46,398 nucleotides of DNA from an uncultured Collinsella sp. (GCA_947642445.1 CANRSF010000017.1:1-46398); one strand, 5' to 3'. Counted from the stretch's first letter, positions 17,223 to 26,493 are shown. Numbers and translations: made by a program. Notes: generated by a model not told the origin, from the letters alone.

Positions 17223-17954
17223 ATGAGTGTGATAGAACAGTTGCGAGGCGCTATGGAAGAATCGATGCACGTCGGCGAGCAGGAAACGAGTCTACAGGAC
17301 CAGTCCTACCACACCATTCGACGCAAAATCGTCTACCTGGACTACAAGCCGGGCGAAAAGCTGGGCGTCAAGCAGCTTTGTGACGACCTTGATATGGGGC
17401 GCACTCCTGTGCGCGAGGCACTGGTGCGTCTGGCGCAAGAGGGCCTGGTGCGCACCGTGCCCCAAAGCGGCACCTATGTCTCGCCCATCAACCTCACCCT
17501 CGCCGAGAGTGCCTGTTACATCCGCGAGCATCTGGAAAAGCAAGTGATCGTGGAGTGCTGTGCGCGCGCCACGTCGGCCAGCATCGAGCAGCTCGACCGC
17601 TCCATCGCGCTGCAGGAAAAGGCCATGGCCGAAGAGGATCGCATCGGTTTCTTTTTGAGCGACAACCTCATGCATCACATGATTTTTAGCATCGCATGTC
17701 GCAGCACCGTGTGGTCGTGGCTCGAAGAGACCAATGCCGACCTGGAGCGCTTCCGCTGGCTGCGCGCCGCCACGCAGGTTCTCGACAATCAGGACATCGT
17801 GAACGAGCACAAGCAGATTCGCCGCGCTATCGCCGGTCGCGACCCCATCGAAGCGAGCTTTTTGGTCAGCAAGCACCTGCACATGATGTTCCGCAACCAG
17901 ACCGAGGTCCTGGACCAATATCCCAAGTACTTCGAGACCAGCAAGCTCCGCTAA
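17223..17954 (+). CDS. GntR-family regulator, FadR/FCD subgroup
   Basis: A 243-residue regulator. The GntR winged helix is at about residues 28-92 (KPGEKLGVKQLCDDLDMGRTPVREALVRL), followed by an all-helical FCD ligand domain with metal-site type His and Asp residues (FLSDNLMHHMIF, NEHKQIRRAI). FCD regulators usually sense small carboxylates. The ATG at 17223 has no Shine-Dalgarno; the in-frame ATG at 17253 has GAGG 4 nt upstream and could be the real start (233 residues). Its stop codon is the first part of repeat R2 copy a. Confidence 0.9.
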   Translation: MSVIEQLRGAMEESMHVGEQETSLQDQSYHTIRRKIVYLDYKPGEKLGVKQLCDDLDMGRTPVREALVRLAQEGLVRTVPQSGTYVSPINLTLAESACYIREHLEKQVIVECCARATSASIEQLDRSIALQEKAMAEEDRIGFFLSDNLMHHMIFSIACRSTVWSWLEETNADLERFRWLRAATQVLDNQDIVNEHKQIRRAIAGRDPIEASFLVSKHLHMMFRNQTEVLDQYPKYFETSKLR

Positions 17955-18001
17955 CCTGCCAAAAAGGGACAAGTTTATTTTGGCAGGTTTTATCTGGGCA
18001 A
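17952..18001 (+). repeat. R2 hairpin repeat, copy a
   Basis: AACCTGCCAAAA and TTTTGGCAGGTT form a 12-bp stem around an AGGGACAAGTTTA loop, followed by the invariant TTTTATCTG. The GntR stop codon TAA forms its first bases. A second GC hairpin (18011-18040) follows. Confidence 0.8.
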
Positions 18002-18010
18002 ACGCAACAA

Positions 18011-18040
18011 GGCCCGACTCCGCCACAGCGGAGCCGGGCC
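18011..18040 (+). terminator. Terminator-like hairpin after R2 copy a
   Basis: GGCCCGACTCCG (18011-18022) pairs with CGGAGCCGGGCC (18029-18040) with one mismatch, followed by CTTCTTGTT. It probably ends transcription from the GntR gene. Confidence 0.55.
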
Positions 18041-18089
18041 CTTCTTGTTAGCGCGTTTCGACAACGGAGCACCTGATGTCAGTCACCAA

Positions 18090-18236
18090 CAGCGAGCGAG
18101 CCGCATTTGCGCCAAGGTGACGTGAAATGAGAGGGCGCTGACCTTCTGGTCGCGCCCTCGAAATTGAACGTCAGATTGGCGTGAATGCGGCTCGCGCAGC
18201 GTCGAGCAGTTCCGGCGTTTGGTAAAACGCCGGAAC
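18090..18236 (-). repeat. R1 structured 3'-UTR repeat, copy B
   Basis: Minus-strand copy that starts 5 nt after the glmS stop. Hairpin I (18209-18236) has a different stem sequence from copies A and C but the same shape. The main hairpin is nearly identical to copy A, including the GACC-AGAA-GGTC tip, over more than 100 nt. Confidence 0.85.
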
Positions 18237-18241
18237 AACAA

Positions 18242-20089
<1,848 letters not shown>

Positions 20090-20163
20090 AGGATAAATCC
20101 CTTCGCTCGCGTGACTGCAAGACGTCCACGCACAGGGGGCGCTGAGACGTATAACGTTCGAGT

Positions 20164-20169
20164 ATTGTA
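20164..20169 (-). promoter_or_regulatory. Probable glmS -10 box
   Basis: TACAAT on the minus strand, 75 nt upstream of the glmS ATG, predicting a leader of about 68 nt. No good -35 hexamer is visible; the -35 position abuts the palindromes at 20191-20223. Confidence 0.45.
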
Positions 20170-20190
20170 CTCACGCAAGCGCAAGCTGAT

Positions 20191-20223
20191 ATACCAGAAG
20201 TGGTATCTCAACTTAGATACCAC
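20191..20223. promoter_or_regulatory. Overlapping operator-like palindromes upstream of glmS
   Basis: ATACCA-GAAG-TGGTAT (20191-20206) overlaps GTGGTATCT (20200-20208), which pairs with AGATACCAC (20215-20223). Both are perfect. The TGGTAT/ATACCA half-site resembles operators of HutC-type GntR regulators. The position over the -35 region fits repression of glmS, but the regulator is not identified. Confidence 0.5.
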
Positions 20224-20242
20224 CCGATGCACACATGCCCAG

Positions 20243-20295
20243 CCGGTCCAAACCACCACGAAGGGGACAGGCACCTTTGTGGTGGTTTGGACCGG
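20243..20295. repeat. R3 hairpin repeat, copy 1
   Basis: Perfect 17-bp arms (20243-20259 with 20279-20295) enclose a loop containing AAGGGGACAGGCACC. It is the left member of an inverted pair with 20479-20515. Confidence 0.8.
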
Positions 20296-20320
20296 GGCGG
20301 CGGCCTATCCCGGCGAAAGA

Positions 20321-20458
20321 TCTCAATCTGTAACATCTGGGCCGCAATAAGCCGGCTTAGTGTTACAGATCGAGACATTACGGTTCGGCCCCAGCACTAT
20401 GTCTCGATCCGTAACAGGTAGAGGCGGTTTTGCCGTCCAGATGTTACAGATCGAGACA
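20321..20458. repeat. R5: four alternating copies of a 17-bp motif
   Basis: The motif TGTTACAGATCGAGACA occurs at 20361-20377 and 20442-20458 on the plus strand, and in inverted form at 20321-20335 (15 bases) and 20400-20416, with one or two substitutions. Neighbouring inverted copies make two hairpins. The whole block is enclosed by the R3 pair. Confidence 0.8.
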
Positions 20459-20478
20459 ATTGAAGGCCCGGGCGTCTC

Positions 20479-20515
20479 AAACCACCACAAAGGTGCCTGT
20501 CCCCTTCGTGGTGGT
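20479..20515. repeat. R3 hairpin repeat, copy 2 (inverted)
   Basis: ACCACCAC (20481-20488) pairs with GTGGTGGT (20508-20515). The loop is the reverse complement of the copy 1 loop (GGTGCCTGTCCCCTT), so this copy is inverted relative to 20243-20295. Confidence 0.8.
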
Positions 20516-20537
20516 CGCGATGGCAACGGCGTTTTCG

Positions 20538-20584
20538 CAGATAAAACCTACCAAAATAAACCTGTCCCTAATTGGCAGGTTTTG
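20538..20584 (-). repeat. R2 hairpin repeat, copy b
   Basis: Minus-strand copy with loop AGGGACAGGTTTA and the invariant TTTTATCTG tail. It sits between R3 copy 2 and the lacI-type gene, within about 65 nt of its start. Confidence 0.8.
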
Positions 20585-20647
20585 ACACCCCAGGGACGGG
20601 CGATGCTACAATCTGGCTTGTACTTGAAACGCATCAAAGGGGCCGCT

Positions 20648-21781
20648 ATGGCAAAGGTAAAAATCAGCGACGTCGCGCGCGAGGCAGGGGTCTCGCTGGG
20701 CACGGTATCCAACGCGCTCAACCACCCCGAAAAGTTGCGCCCCGAAACCCTTAAGCTCATCAACGAGACCATTAATCGCCTTGGCTACCTGCCCAACCAA
20801 AGCGCCCGTCAGCTCGCAGGCGGCGCCACCAAGTCCTTTGGCCTGGTCCTCCCCCGTCTCGACCACGGCTTTTCGCTCCAGATTGCCAGCGGTGCCCACA
20901 ACGAGGCACGCAAGCACGGCTATGACTTGCTCATCGCTAACGCCGACAACGACGACATTCTCGAAGACCATTACCTGCGCTACTTTATGGGCACGCAGAT
21001 GTCCGGCGTCATGGTTCAGCCCATGGCATCCCCCGACTGGCACCCGGCCATGACTAAAGTGCCCGTGCCGATCGTCCATCTGGACATCCACTGCTCCGAG
21101 CCCGGTTATTACGTGGCTGCCGACAACGAGGCACAAGGCCGCATTATCGCCGAGCTCGCCGTTGCCCGTGGCGCACGCCATATCACCGTTGTGGGCAGAG
21201 CGGCATTTATGCAGCTCACTTTGCGCGTACTTGGCATCCATAAGGCCCTCGCCCTGCATCCCGATATCAAGATCGAAGTCATCGACGCCGGCGAATGGAA
21301 TACCGCTGCCGACGGCTACGGCATCGGTGCCCAAATCGCTGAGCGCCCCGCGGACGAGCGCCCCGACTTCGTGGTCGGCCTGACCGACGTATTGGCCTCG
21401 GGCGTTATCTCGGCGCTGACCGACAAAGGCATCTCCGTCCCCGAGCAGGTTCGCGTGGCCGGATGCGACGGCAACCCACTCGCTTGGAGCGGGGCGGTCC
21501 CGCTCACCACGGTAGCACCCCCAGGCTACGAGATTGGCCGCAAGGGCGTTCAATTGCTCATGGAGCAAATCGAGAACAAGGCGCCGGCGAAGACAAAGCA
21601 TGTCCGCATCGGCTCTGCCGCGCGCACCGTCACCGCGGTCACGGCCATCGAGGACATCAACCGTCAGGAAATCGTGCGTCCCTTCTTGCTCGAGCGCGTA
21701 AGCACCCAAAATGCCAAGCCGCATCCGACGGGCCAACCCATAGTCCCGACAACCGACATCAACCTGGGCGCCTACCTGTAA
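20648..21781 (+). CDS. LacI-family transcriptional regulator
   Basis: A 377-residue LacI/GalR regulator. The N-terminal helix-turn-helix is at residues 4-24 (VKISDVAREAGVSLGTVSNAL), then a hinge helix (YLPNQSARQLAGG) and a periplasmic-binding-protein-like sugar domain. The ATG at 20648 has AAAGGGG 5 nt upstream; the frame is open further 5' but that part lies in repeats. No transporter is adjacent, so the effector is unknown. A degraded second copy of its C-terminal part lies at 24272-24387. A terminator follows. Confidence 0.93.
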   Translation: MAKVKISDVAREAGVSLGTVSNALNHPEKLRPETLKLINETINRLGYLPNQSARQLAGGATKSFGLVLPRLDHGFSLQIASGAHNEARKHGYDLLIANADNDDILEDHYLRYFMGTQMSGVMVQPMASPDWHPAMTKVPVPIVHLDIHCSEPGYYVAADNEAQGRIIAELAVARGARHITVVGRAAFMQLTLRVLGIHKALALHPDIKIEVIDAGEWNTAADGYGIGAQIAERPADERPDFVVGLTDVLASGVISALTDKGISVPEQVRVAGCDGNPLAWSGAVPLTTVAPPGYEIGRKGVQLLMEQIENKAPAKTKHVRIGSAARTVTAVTAIEDINRQEIVRPFLLERVSTQNAKPHPTGQPIVPTTDINLGAYL

Positions 21782-21782
21782 A

Positions 21783-21822
21783 AAAAACGCCGCAACGGAA
21801 ACAGCCCCGCTGCGGCGTTTTT
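21783..21822 (+). terminator. Intrinsic terminator of the lacI-type gene
   Basis: AAAAACGCCGC (21783-21793) pairs with GCGGCGTTTTT (21812-21822), ending in T5, 2 nt after the stop. Confidence 0.9.
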
Positions 21823-22016
21823 GCTGACCCCACGGGCCTTCCCCGTTTAGCCGAACCTGCGGCTACGGATTTTTATGGAATGTAATCCATTTTTCATTAG
21901 CTTTTTTGCAAAAATGTATTCAATTCCATTTTTTAGAACAGCGCCTCCACGCAGGCGCCGTTACCGTCACCGTCCTGCGGGATCGGGCGCGGGGCATGGC
22001 GACTCGCGTGCAAACG

Positions 22017-22667
22017 CTAGCGCACGGCCTTGACCGCCGCCGTCAGATCGAACAGCGTATCGAGCACGGCCTCGCAGCCATCCACCACGTCCTGCGGCAG
22101 CGGCACGATATCGGGGACGGCAAAGACGTGGCAGCCGGCCGTGATGCCCGAGACGCAGCCGTTGCGGGAATCCTCGACCACGGCGCACTCCTCGGGAGCA
22201 AAGCCCGCGCGCTCGCAGGCGAGCAGATACATCTCGGGGTCGGGCTTGCCGTGTACGACGTCCTCGCCGCAGGTCACCGTCTCAAACTTATCAAAGAGGC
22301 CGACCGTCTTAAGGTTGCGCTCGGCGGTAACATGGCGCGACGACGTCGCGAGGTCCACGTGATAGCCCGCAGCCAGCAGTTCGTCCAGGCACTCGGCGGC
22401 GCCGGCCTTAAGCTCCAGATCGGTCTTGACCATCTCGTCGCGAATCTCCCTATGGCGACGATAGATTGCCTCAGCGGTTTCGCGGCTGCCGTAATGCCCA
22501 TCAAGGATCTTCATGACATCGGGCAGCGTGCGGCCGATAAACTGATGGATCAGCGCATCATCAATCGCGAATCCCAGCTCGGCCGCTCCCGCCTTCCACG
22601 CCTTGATACCCAAACGCTCGGTATCGACCAGCGTTCCGTCCATATCAAAAATAACAGCCTTGATCAT
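22017..22667 (-). CDS. HAD-superfamily hydrolase, beta-phosphoglucomutase-like (copy 1)
   Basis: A 216-residue HAD phosphatase or phosphomutase. Motif I is FDMDGTLVD with nucleophile D8 and acid D10. Motif II is ATSSR, the motif III lysine lies in GKPDPEMYLLA, and motif IV is VVEDSRNG. An alpha-helical cap (type C1) lies between motifs I and II, as in beta-phosphoglucomutase and small sugar-phosphate phosphatases. The start at 22667 has GGGGGA 5 nt upstream; the frame is open further upstream without a ribosome site. It is divergent from larE (174 nt apart) and convergent with the lacI-type gene. A close paralogue is at 24384-25034. Confidence 0.92.
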   Translation of the reverse strand: MIKAVIFDMDGTLVDTERLGIKAWKAGAAELGFAIDDALIHQFIGRTLPDVMKILDGHYGSRETAEAIYRRHREIRDEMVKTDLELKAGAAECLDELLAAGYHVDLATSSRHVTAERNLKTVGLFDKFETVTCGEDVVHGKPDPEMYLLACERAGFAPEECAVVEDSRNGCVSGITAGCHVFAVPDIVPLPQDVVDGCEAVLDTLFDLTAAVKAVR

Positions 22668-22840
22668 ATCGGTCCCCCATCGCTTCGCGCTGCTGTACTC
22701 CCGCAACTTTACCGCACTTGTAAACTTGTATATAACGTATATAGCATATTGCACTTTCGTTACATAGATAGAAGTCTTATGACAAGTGGCTCGGTAGGAT
22801 TATAGTTTTCGACCGAGTACTCAACGGCAAGGATCGATTC

Positions 22841-23719
22841 ATGCTTTCAGACACCACCGCACCTGCAGAGGGGCTTCAGGACAAACTCGCAGCGCTCGAG
22901 CAGCTGCTTTTGGCATACGGACGCGTCGCCATCGGCTTTTCCGGTGGCGTCGACAGCAGCTTTTTGGCCGCGGTCTGCGCCCGCATCATGCCCGCCAGCA
23001 CGCTTCTCGTTCACCTCACCACGCCGCTCATCGGCACGCCCGAGCAGGCTTCGTTTGAGCGGTCCGTTGACGGGCAGGCCGATGAGGGGCCGCATTTTAA
23101 GCTCCCCGTGCTCAATCTTTCGGTCGATCAGCTGCGGCTCCCCCAAGTAGCCTGCAACGATGCCGACCGCTGCTACCACTGCAAGCGCGCCGGCTTTACC
23201 GCCATCGTCAACCACGCCAAGTCGCTGGGCTTTCCCACCGTCATCGACGGCAGCAACGCAAGCGACCGCGGCGACTACCGCCCCGGCATGCGCGCCGCCC
23301 AGGAGCTCGGCGTGCGCTCGCCCCTCATGGAGGTCGGCTTTACCAAGGACGAAGAGCGCGAGCTGCTGCGCGCCTGGGGCTATCCCGTTTGGAACCTGCC
23401 GGCAGGAGCCTGCCTGGCCACGCGTGTCCCCACGGGCGAGGAGCTCACACGCGAGAAGGTCGATGTGATCCGCGCCTGCGAGGACTACCTGCACGATCTT
23501 GGCCTGGCGCAGATCCGCGCACGCCTCGTCGGCGGCTGCATGCATATCGAGGCCGCACCGGCAGACGTCGCCAAGATTGCCGCCCTCGGCGGTACCGCAG
23601 TCAACGACGAGGGTAAAGCCCCGCTTCCCGCCGCTATCGAATCTGCCCTGCGCAACCTAGGCTGCGGCCACATCTCCCCCGAGGTCACCCCCTACATCCA
23701 CGGCAACATGAATCTTTAG
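22841..23719 (+). CDS. larE: ATP-dependent sacrificial sulfur transferase LarE
   Basis: A 292-residue PP-loop enzyme. The adenylation loop SGGVDSS is at 34-40. CYHC (111-114) and C191 in GACLATRVP match the LarE cysteines; C191 corresponds to the cysteine that donates sulfur during synthesis of the nickel-pincer cofactor of lactate racemase. No larA, larB or larC is in this window, so the partner could lie elsewhere or the role may differ. R1 copy C starts right at its stop codon. A 41-codon relic of the same gene is at 25199-25321. Confidence 0.9.
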   Translation: MLSDTTAPAEGLQDKLAALEQLLLAYGRVAIGFSGGVDSSFLAAVCARIMPASTLLVHLTTPLIGTPEQASFERSVDGQADEGPHFKLPVLNLSVDQLRLPQVACNDADRCYHCKRAGFTAIVNHAKSLGFPTVIDGSNASDRGDYRPGMRAAQELGVRSPLMEVGFTKDEERELLRAWGYPVWNLPAGACLATRVPTGEELTREKVDVIRACEDYLHDLGLAQIRARLVGGCMHIEAAPADVAKIAALGGTAVNDEGKAPLPAAIESALRNLGCGHISPEVTPYIHGNMNL

Positions 23720-23865
23720 GTTACGCCGTTTTACAAACGGCGTACCTGCTCGGCGCTGCGCGGGCTCCGGGCACGGCAATCTGACGTTCAACTTCACGGG
23801 CGCGACCAAAAGGTCAGCGCCCGCTTGTTTCACGTCACCTTACCGCACCCGGAGCCCGCTCGCTC
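23719..23865 (+). repeat. R1 structured 3'-UTR repeat, copy C (covarying)
   Basis: It starts at the last base of the larE stop. Stem 1 is GCGGGCTCCGGG (23760-23771) with CCCGGAGCCCGC (23848-23859): still 12 perfect pairs although six positions differ from copies A and B. The TGACGT/ACGTCA stem and the GACC/GGTC tip are conserved (loop AAAA instead of AGAA). Confidence 0.85.
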
Positions 23866-23894
23866 ACATATGCTCAACCTGGACTGCGTTAACT

Positions 23895-23944
23895 GACCTG
23901 TCAATAAGGGACGGGTTTATTATGGCAGGTTTTATCTGGGGAAA
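23895..23944 (+). repeat. R2 hairpin repeat, copy c
   Basis: ACCTGTCAATA pairs imperfectly with TATGGCAGGT around an AGGGACGGGTTTAT loop, followed by TTTTATCTGGGGAAA. It lies 30 nt after R1 copy C. Confidence 0.75.
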
Positions 23945-24100
23945 TGTCACAAGACAACTGCCTCTCTAGCACCCCTCTAACTTCGAGAGGCACTGGAGAG
24001 GCGTCTCGGCCGCACCTACTTTTTCCGATAGCGGCGGTTACGGCTCGTCGATGAACCCATTACTTCAATGAGTCCTTTATCCGGCAGCATTGGCATTCCG

Positions 24101-24252
24101 TCTCTCTAAACCAATAGATTTATCTCTCTAACTTTAGAGAGATAAGCACTTTGTTTTAGAGAGACCTTTAGATAGATATATCAAATTCGCTGCTAGATTA
24201 CCTAAGACTGTCTCTCTAACCGACTTTATCTTTAGAGAGACATTTAGAGAGA
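24101..24252. repeat. Array of seven TTAGAGAGA motifs in an AT-rich stretch
   Basis: TTAGAGAGA occurs at 24134, 24156, 24232 and 24244 on the plus strand, and as TCTCTCTAA at 24101, 24123 and 24211. The pair 24123-24142 forms a perfect palindrome with a 2-nt centre. The stretch is much richer in A+T than its surroundings. Weaker related sequences (CCTCTAA, CGAGAGGC) flank it at 23965-23995 and 24264-24270. No gene was found between 23720 and 24271. Confidence 0.7.
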
Positions 24253-24271
24253 CGAGCGCGACCCCTCTAAT

Positions 24272-24387
24272 GAATGGAACACCGCAGCCGACAGCTACGG
24301 CATCGGCACCCAGATTGCCGAGTGCGCAGTACCCCGGCAAGCAACTACGCCGAAGCCACCGCCATCGGCTTCGGCGCATACCTTTAG
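24272..24387 (+). pseudogene. Relic of a second lacI-type gene (C-terminal pieces)
   Basis: The frame from 24272 reads EWNTAADSYGIGTQIAE, matching EWNTAADGYGIGAQIAE of the intact LacI protein. After an internal deletion and frameshift, 24357-24387 reads TAIGFGAYL-stop, matching its end TDINLGAYL-stop. Its stop overlaps the stop of the HAD copy 2 gene on the other strand. Confidence 0.85.
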
Positions 24388-25034
24388 CTCACGGCCTTGA
24401 CCGCCGCCCCCAGTTCGAACAACGTATCGAGTACCGTCTCGCAACCATCCACCACGTCCTGCGGCAGCGGCACGATATCGGGAACGGCAAAGACGTGGCA
24501 GCCGGCCGTGATGCCCGAGACGCAGCCGTTGCGGGAATCCTCGACCACGGCGCACTCCTCGGGAGCAAAGCCCGCGCGCTCGCAGGCGAGCAGATACATC
24601 TCGGGGTCGGGCTTGCCGTGTACGACGTCCTCGCCGCAGGTCACCGTCTCAAACTTATCAAAGAGGCCGACCGTCTTAAGGTTGCGCTCGGCCGCAACGC
24701 GGCGCGACGACGTCGCAAGGCCCACGTGATAGCCCGCGGCCAGCAACTCGTCTAGGCACTCGGCGGCGCCGGCCTTAAGCTCCAGGTCGGTCTTGGCCAT
24801 CTCGGTGTGAAGCTCAATGTTGCGGGCATAAATCGCGTCGGCGGTTTCGCCCTTGCCGTAATGCGCCTCAAGGATGCCCTTAACATCGGCATTCGAACGG
24901 CCGATAAACTGATGCGTCAGCGCATCATCAATCGCGAATCCCAGCTCGGCCGCGCCCGCCTTCCACGCCTTGATACCCAAACGCTCGGTATCGACCAGCG
25001 TCCCGTCCATGTCAAAAATAACAGCCCTGATCAT
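24384..25034 (-). CDS. HAD-superfamily hydrolase, beta-phosphoglucomutase-like (copy 2)
   Basis: A 216-residue paralogue of the HAD protein at 22017-22667. The last 100 residues are almost identical; differences cluster in the cap region (about residues 40-85: SNADVKGILEAHYGKGETADAIYARN here, LPDVMKILDGHYGSRETAEAIYRRH there). All catalytic motifs are intact (FDMDGTLVD, ATSSR, GKPDPEMY, VVEDSRNG). The cap contributes to substrate choice in this family, so the two copies may have diverged in specificity. The promoter region is duplicated too: CTTGTATATAACGTATATA is shared upstream of both. The start at 25034 is set by alignment with copy 1. Confidence 0.9.
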   Translation of the reverse strand: MIRAVIFDMDGTLVDTERLGIKAWKAGAAELGFAIDDALTHQFIGRSNADVKGILEAHYGKGETADAIYARNIELHTEMAKTDLELKAGAAECLDELLAAGYHVGLATSSRRVAAERNLKTVGLFDKFETVTCGEDVVHGKPDPEMYLLACERAGFAPEECAVVEDSRNGCVSGITAGCHVFAVPDIVPLPQDVVDGCETVLDTLFELGAAVKAVS

Positions 25035-25198
25035 ATCGGCCCCTTCATCGGCTTGCGTTACCGCAAATCTACTGCACGTTATAACTTGTATATAACGTAT
25101 ATATCATATTGCACGTTCGCTATATAGATGGGAGTCTCATAACGAGCGCTCGGTAGGACCATGGTTTTCGGTCGAGTGTCCAGCGGTGAGAAGCGTTT

Positions 25199-25321
25199 CT
25201 GCTTTCAGACACTACCGCACCCGCAAAGGGGCTTCAGGAAGAGCCCGGTGTGCGCATGTCAAGCTACTGCCATATCTCACCCGAGGTCACCCCCTACATC
25301 CACGGCAACATGAACCAGTAA
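25199..25321 (+). pseudogene. Relic of a second larE gene (internal deletion)
   Basis: An in-frame 41-codon remnant. The first 14 codons match LarE residues 1-14 (LSDTTAPAEGLQD region), but the start codon is CTG. The last 18 or so match the LarE C-terminus (HISPEVTPYIHGNMN). About 250 internal codons are missing. It lies divergent from HAD copy 2, exactly as larE lies to HAD copy 1. Confidence 0.88.
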
Positions 25322-25335
25322 CCTGCATCCCAATA

Positions 25336-25402
25336 AGTTGCGGTGGAATAGTTCCTGTTTTGCGGCCCATCGGGCCCCAACAGGAACTATTCCACCGCAA
25401 CT
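25336..25402. repeat. 24-bp perfect inverted repeat (R4)
   Basis: Arms 25336-25359 and 25379-25402 are perfectly complementary over 24 bp (starting AGTTGCGGTGGAATAG). The 19-nt loop has an inner GGCCC/GGGCC stem. It follows the larE relic by 14 nt. Confidence 0.85.
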
Positions 25403-25452
25403 GCGTTTTGTGAGCATGGACCCGCAAAGAAAGAAACGGTTTTATTATTGGA

Positions 25453-25474
25453 CGCGTTTGCCCGGGCAAACGCG
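25453..25474. repeat. 22-bp perfect palindrome after modD
   Basis: Half-site CGCGTTTGCCC followed directly by its reverse complement, with no loop. It lies 11 nt past the modD stop. GTTTGCCC also begins the arms of the 41-bp inverted repeat at 42277. Confidence 0.75.
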
Positions 25475-25484
25475 CGGCAACGCG

Positions 25485-26351
25485 CTAAGCGAACATCTTG
25501 ACGCTCATATCGACGGGATTCGCCGTATAGCAGGACGTGGTCACGAGGCCATCAACGCCAGTCGACGCGTACTCGGCAGCGTTGTCGGGGTGAATCCCTC
25601 CCGCCGCAACTAGGGCCACATGGGGATCGATTCCATGCAGCTCCTCGACGAGCGGCCCCAGCTCGGCAACCGACACTTTGTCGAACTGAATACCGTCGAC
25701 GCCCGCCTTCACCAGCCTGCGAGCATCATCGGCGCCCGCCTCGACAAACAGCTTTTTCTCGATGCAGCGTCGACGAATCTGGGGCAGAAGCTCAATAAAC
25801 GCATCGAGTCCCGTCGCTCCAGAAGGCGCTGTCATAAACCTGGTATGGTTGTCGAACACCAGCACGGTCTCGGAAAGGCCCATGCGATGCGGAAACGCTC
25901 CGCCCGCAACGATCGCCTTGGTCAGCAGATCTCTATTGCCCGGCGTGCTCTTTCGCGTCGTCAGCACCTCGCACATGGGATTGGCCGCATGCGCAGCGTC
26001 GACCATTTTGCGCGTCTTGGTTGCCACAGCCGAGTAGTGGTCGAACATATTTAGGCCGACTTTCCATAGCAGATGCAAATTGGCGGCCGAACCGCGTACG
26101 CGCATAAAAGATTGCCCGGCTTCAACCTTGGTTCCCGAGGGCTCAAACCACTCGACCGTCAAGTTCAGCATAGTGGCCATACGCGCAACCTCCTCCGTGC
26201 AACAAAGCACACAGTTCTCGCGTGTGTAATACTCCATCGCACCGAGCGCCTCACCGATTCCCAGGATATGCGTCGTAAGATCGATAAAGGGGACATTCTC
26301 GGCGATAAGCTCCTCGAGCCGCGTGTCGCTTATACGGATAATGTCGGACAT
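25485..26351 (-). CDS. modD: ModD-type pyrophosphorylase (NadC-like fold)
   Basis: A 288-residue protein of the quinolinate phosphoribosyltransferase fold. The signature TTRKSTPGNRDLLTKAIVAGGAFPHRMGLSE and LVFDNH (about 130-170) match ModD proteins, annotated as molybdenum-transport-associated pyrophosphorylases, rather than NadC. FVEAGADDARRL, GIQFDKVS and VAAGGIHPDNAAEYASTGVD complete the barrel. The reaction of ModD is not established. No molybdate transport gene is next to it. The ATG at 26351 is preceded by a GAGAGAAGG stretch (spacing 7 nt). Confidence 0.8.
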   Translation of the reverse strand: MSDIIRISDTRLEELIAENVPFIDLTTHILGIGEALGAMEYYTRENCVLCCTEEVARMATMLNLTVEWFEPSGTKVEAGQSFMRVRGSAANLHLLWKVGLNMFDHYSAVATKTRKMVDAAHAANPMCEVLTTRKSTPGNRDLLTKAIVAGGAFPHRMGLSETVLVFDNHTRFMTAPSGATGLDAFIELLPQIRRRCIEKKLFVEAGADDARRLVKAGVDGIQFDKVSVAELGPLVEELHGIDPHVALVAAGGIHPDNAAEYASTGVDGLVTTSCYTANPVDMSVKMFA

Positions 26352-26493
26352 GGGGCCTTCTCTCTCGCGTTGTTCTCAGCAAAAAAGCGTGCCGCTTTTC
26401 CAGCCTATACGGTACAACCTCATCAGCAGCGTTTGCCCCGCATCTTACGCATTCTGCCGAGCAAACGTCCTGCGGCGTCTCCCGCTAGACTGA

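Noticed and set aside
20090..20157. glmS ribozyme
   Set aside because: The leader predicted from the TACAAT box is only about 68 nt and I could not find the ribozyme core; the upstream palindromes offer a simpler control.
20321..20458. R5 motifs as a CRISPR or tandem repeat array
   Set aside because: Only four copies in alternating orientation forming hairpins; CRISPR repeats are direct and regularly spaced.
24101..24252. TTAGAGAGA array as a CRISPR
   Set aside because: Repeats are only 9 bp, in both orientations, with irregular spacing from 2 to about 45 nt, and no cas gene is present.
24270..24755. Plus-strand open frame starting ATG at 24270
   Set aside because: It runs through the lacI relic out of frame and then antisense to the intact HAD gene; the homologous frame starts at 24272 and is broken.
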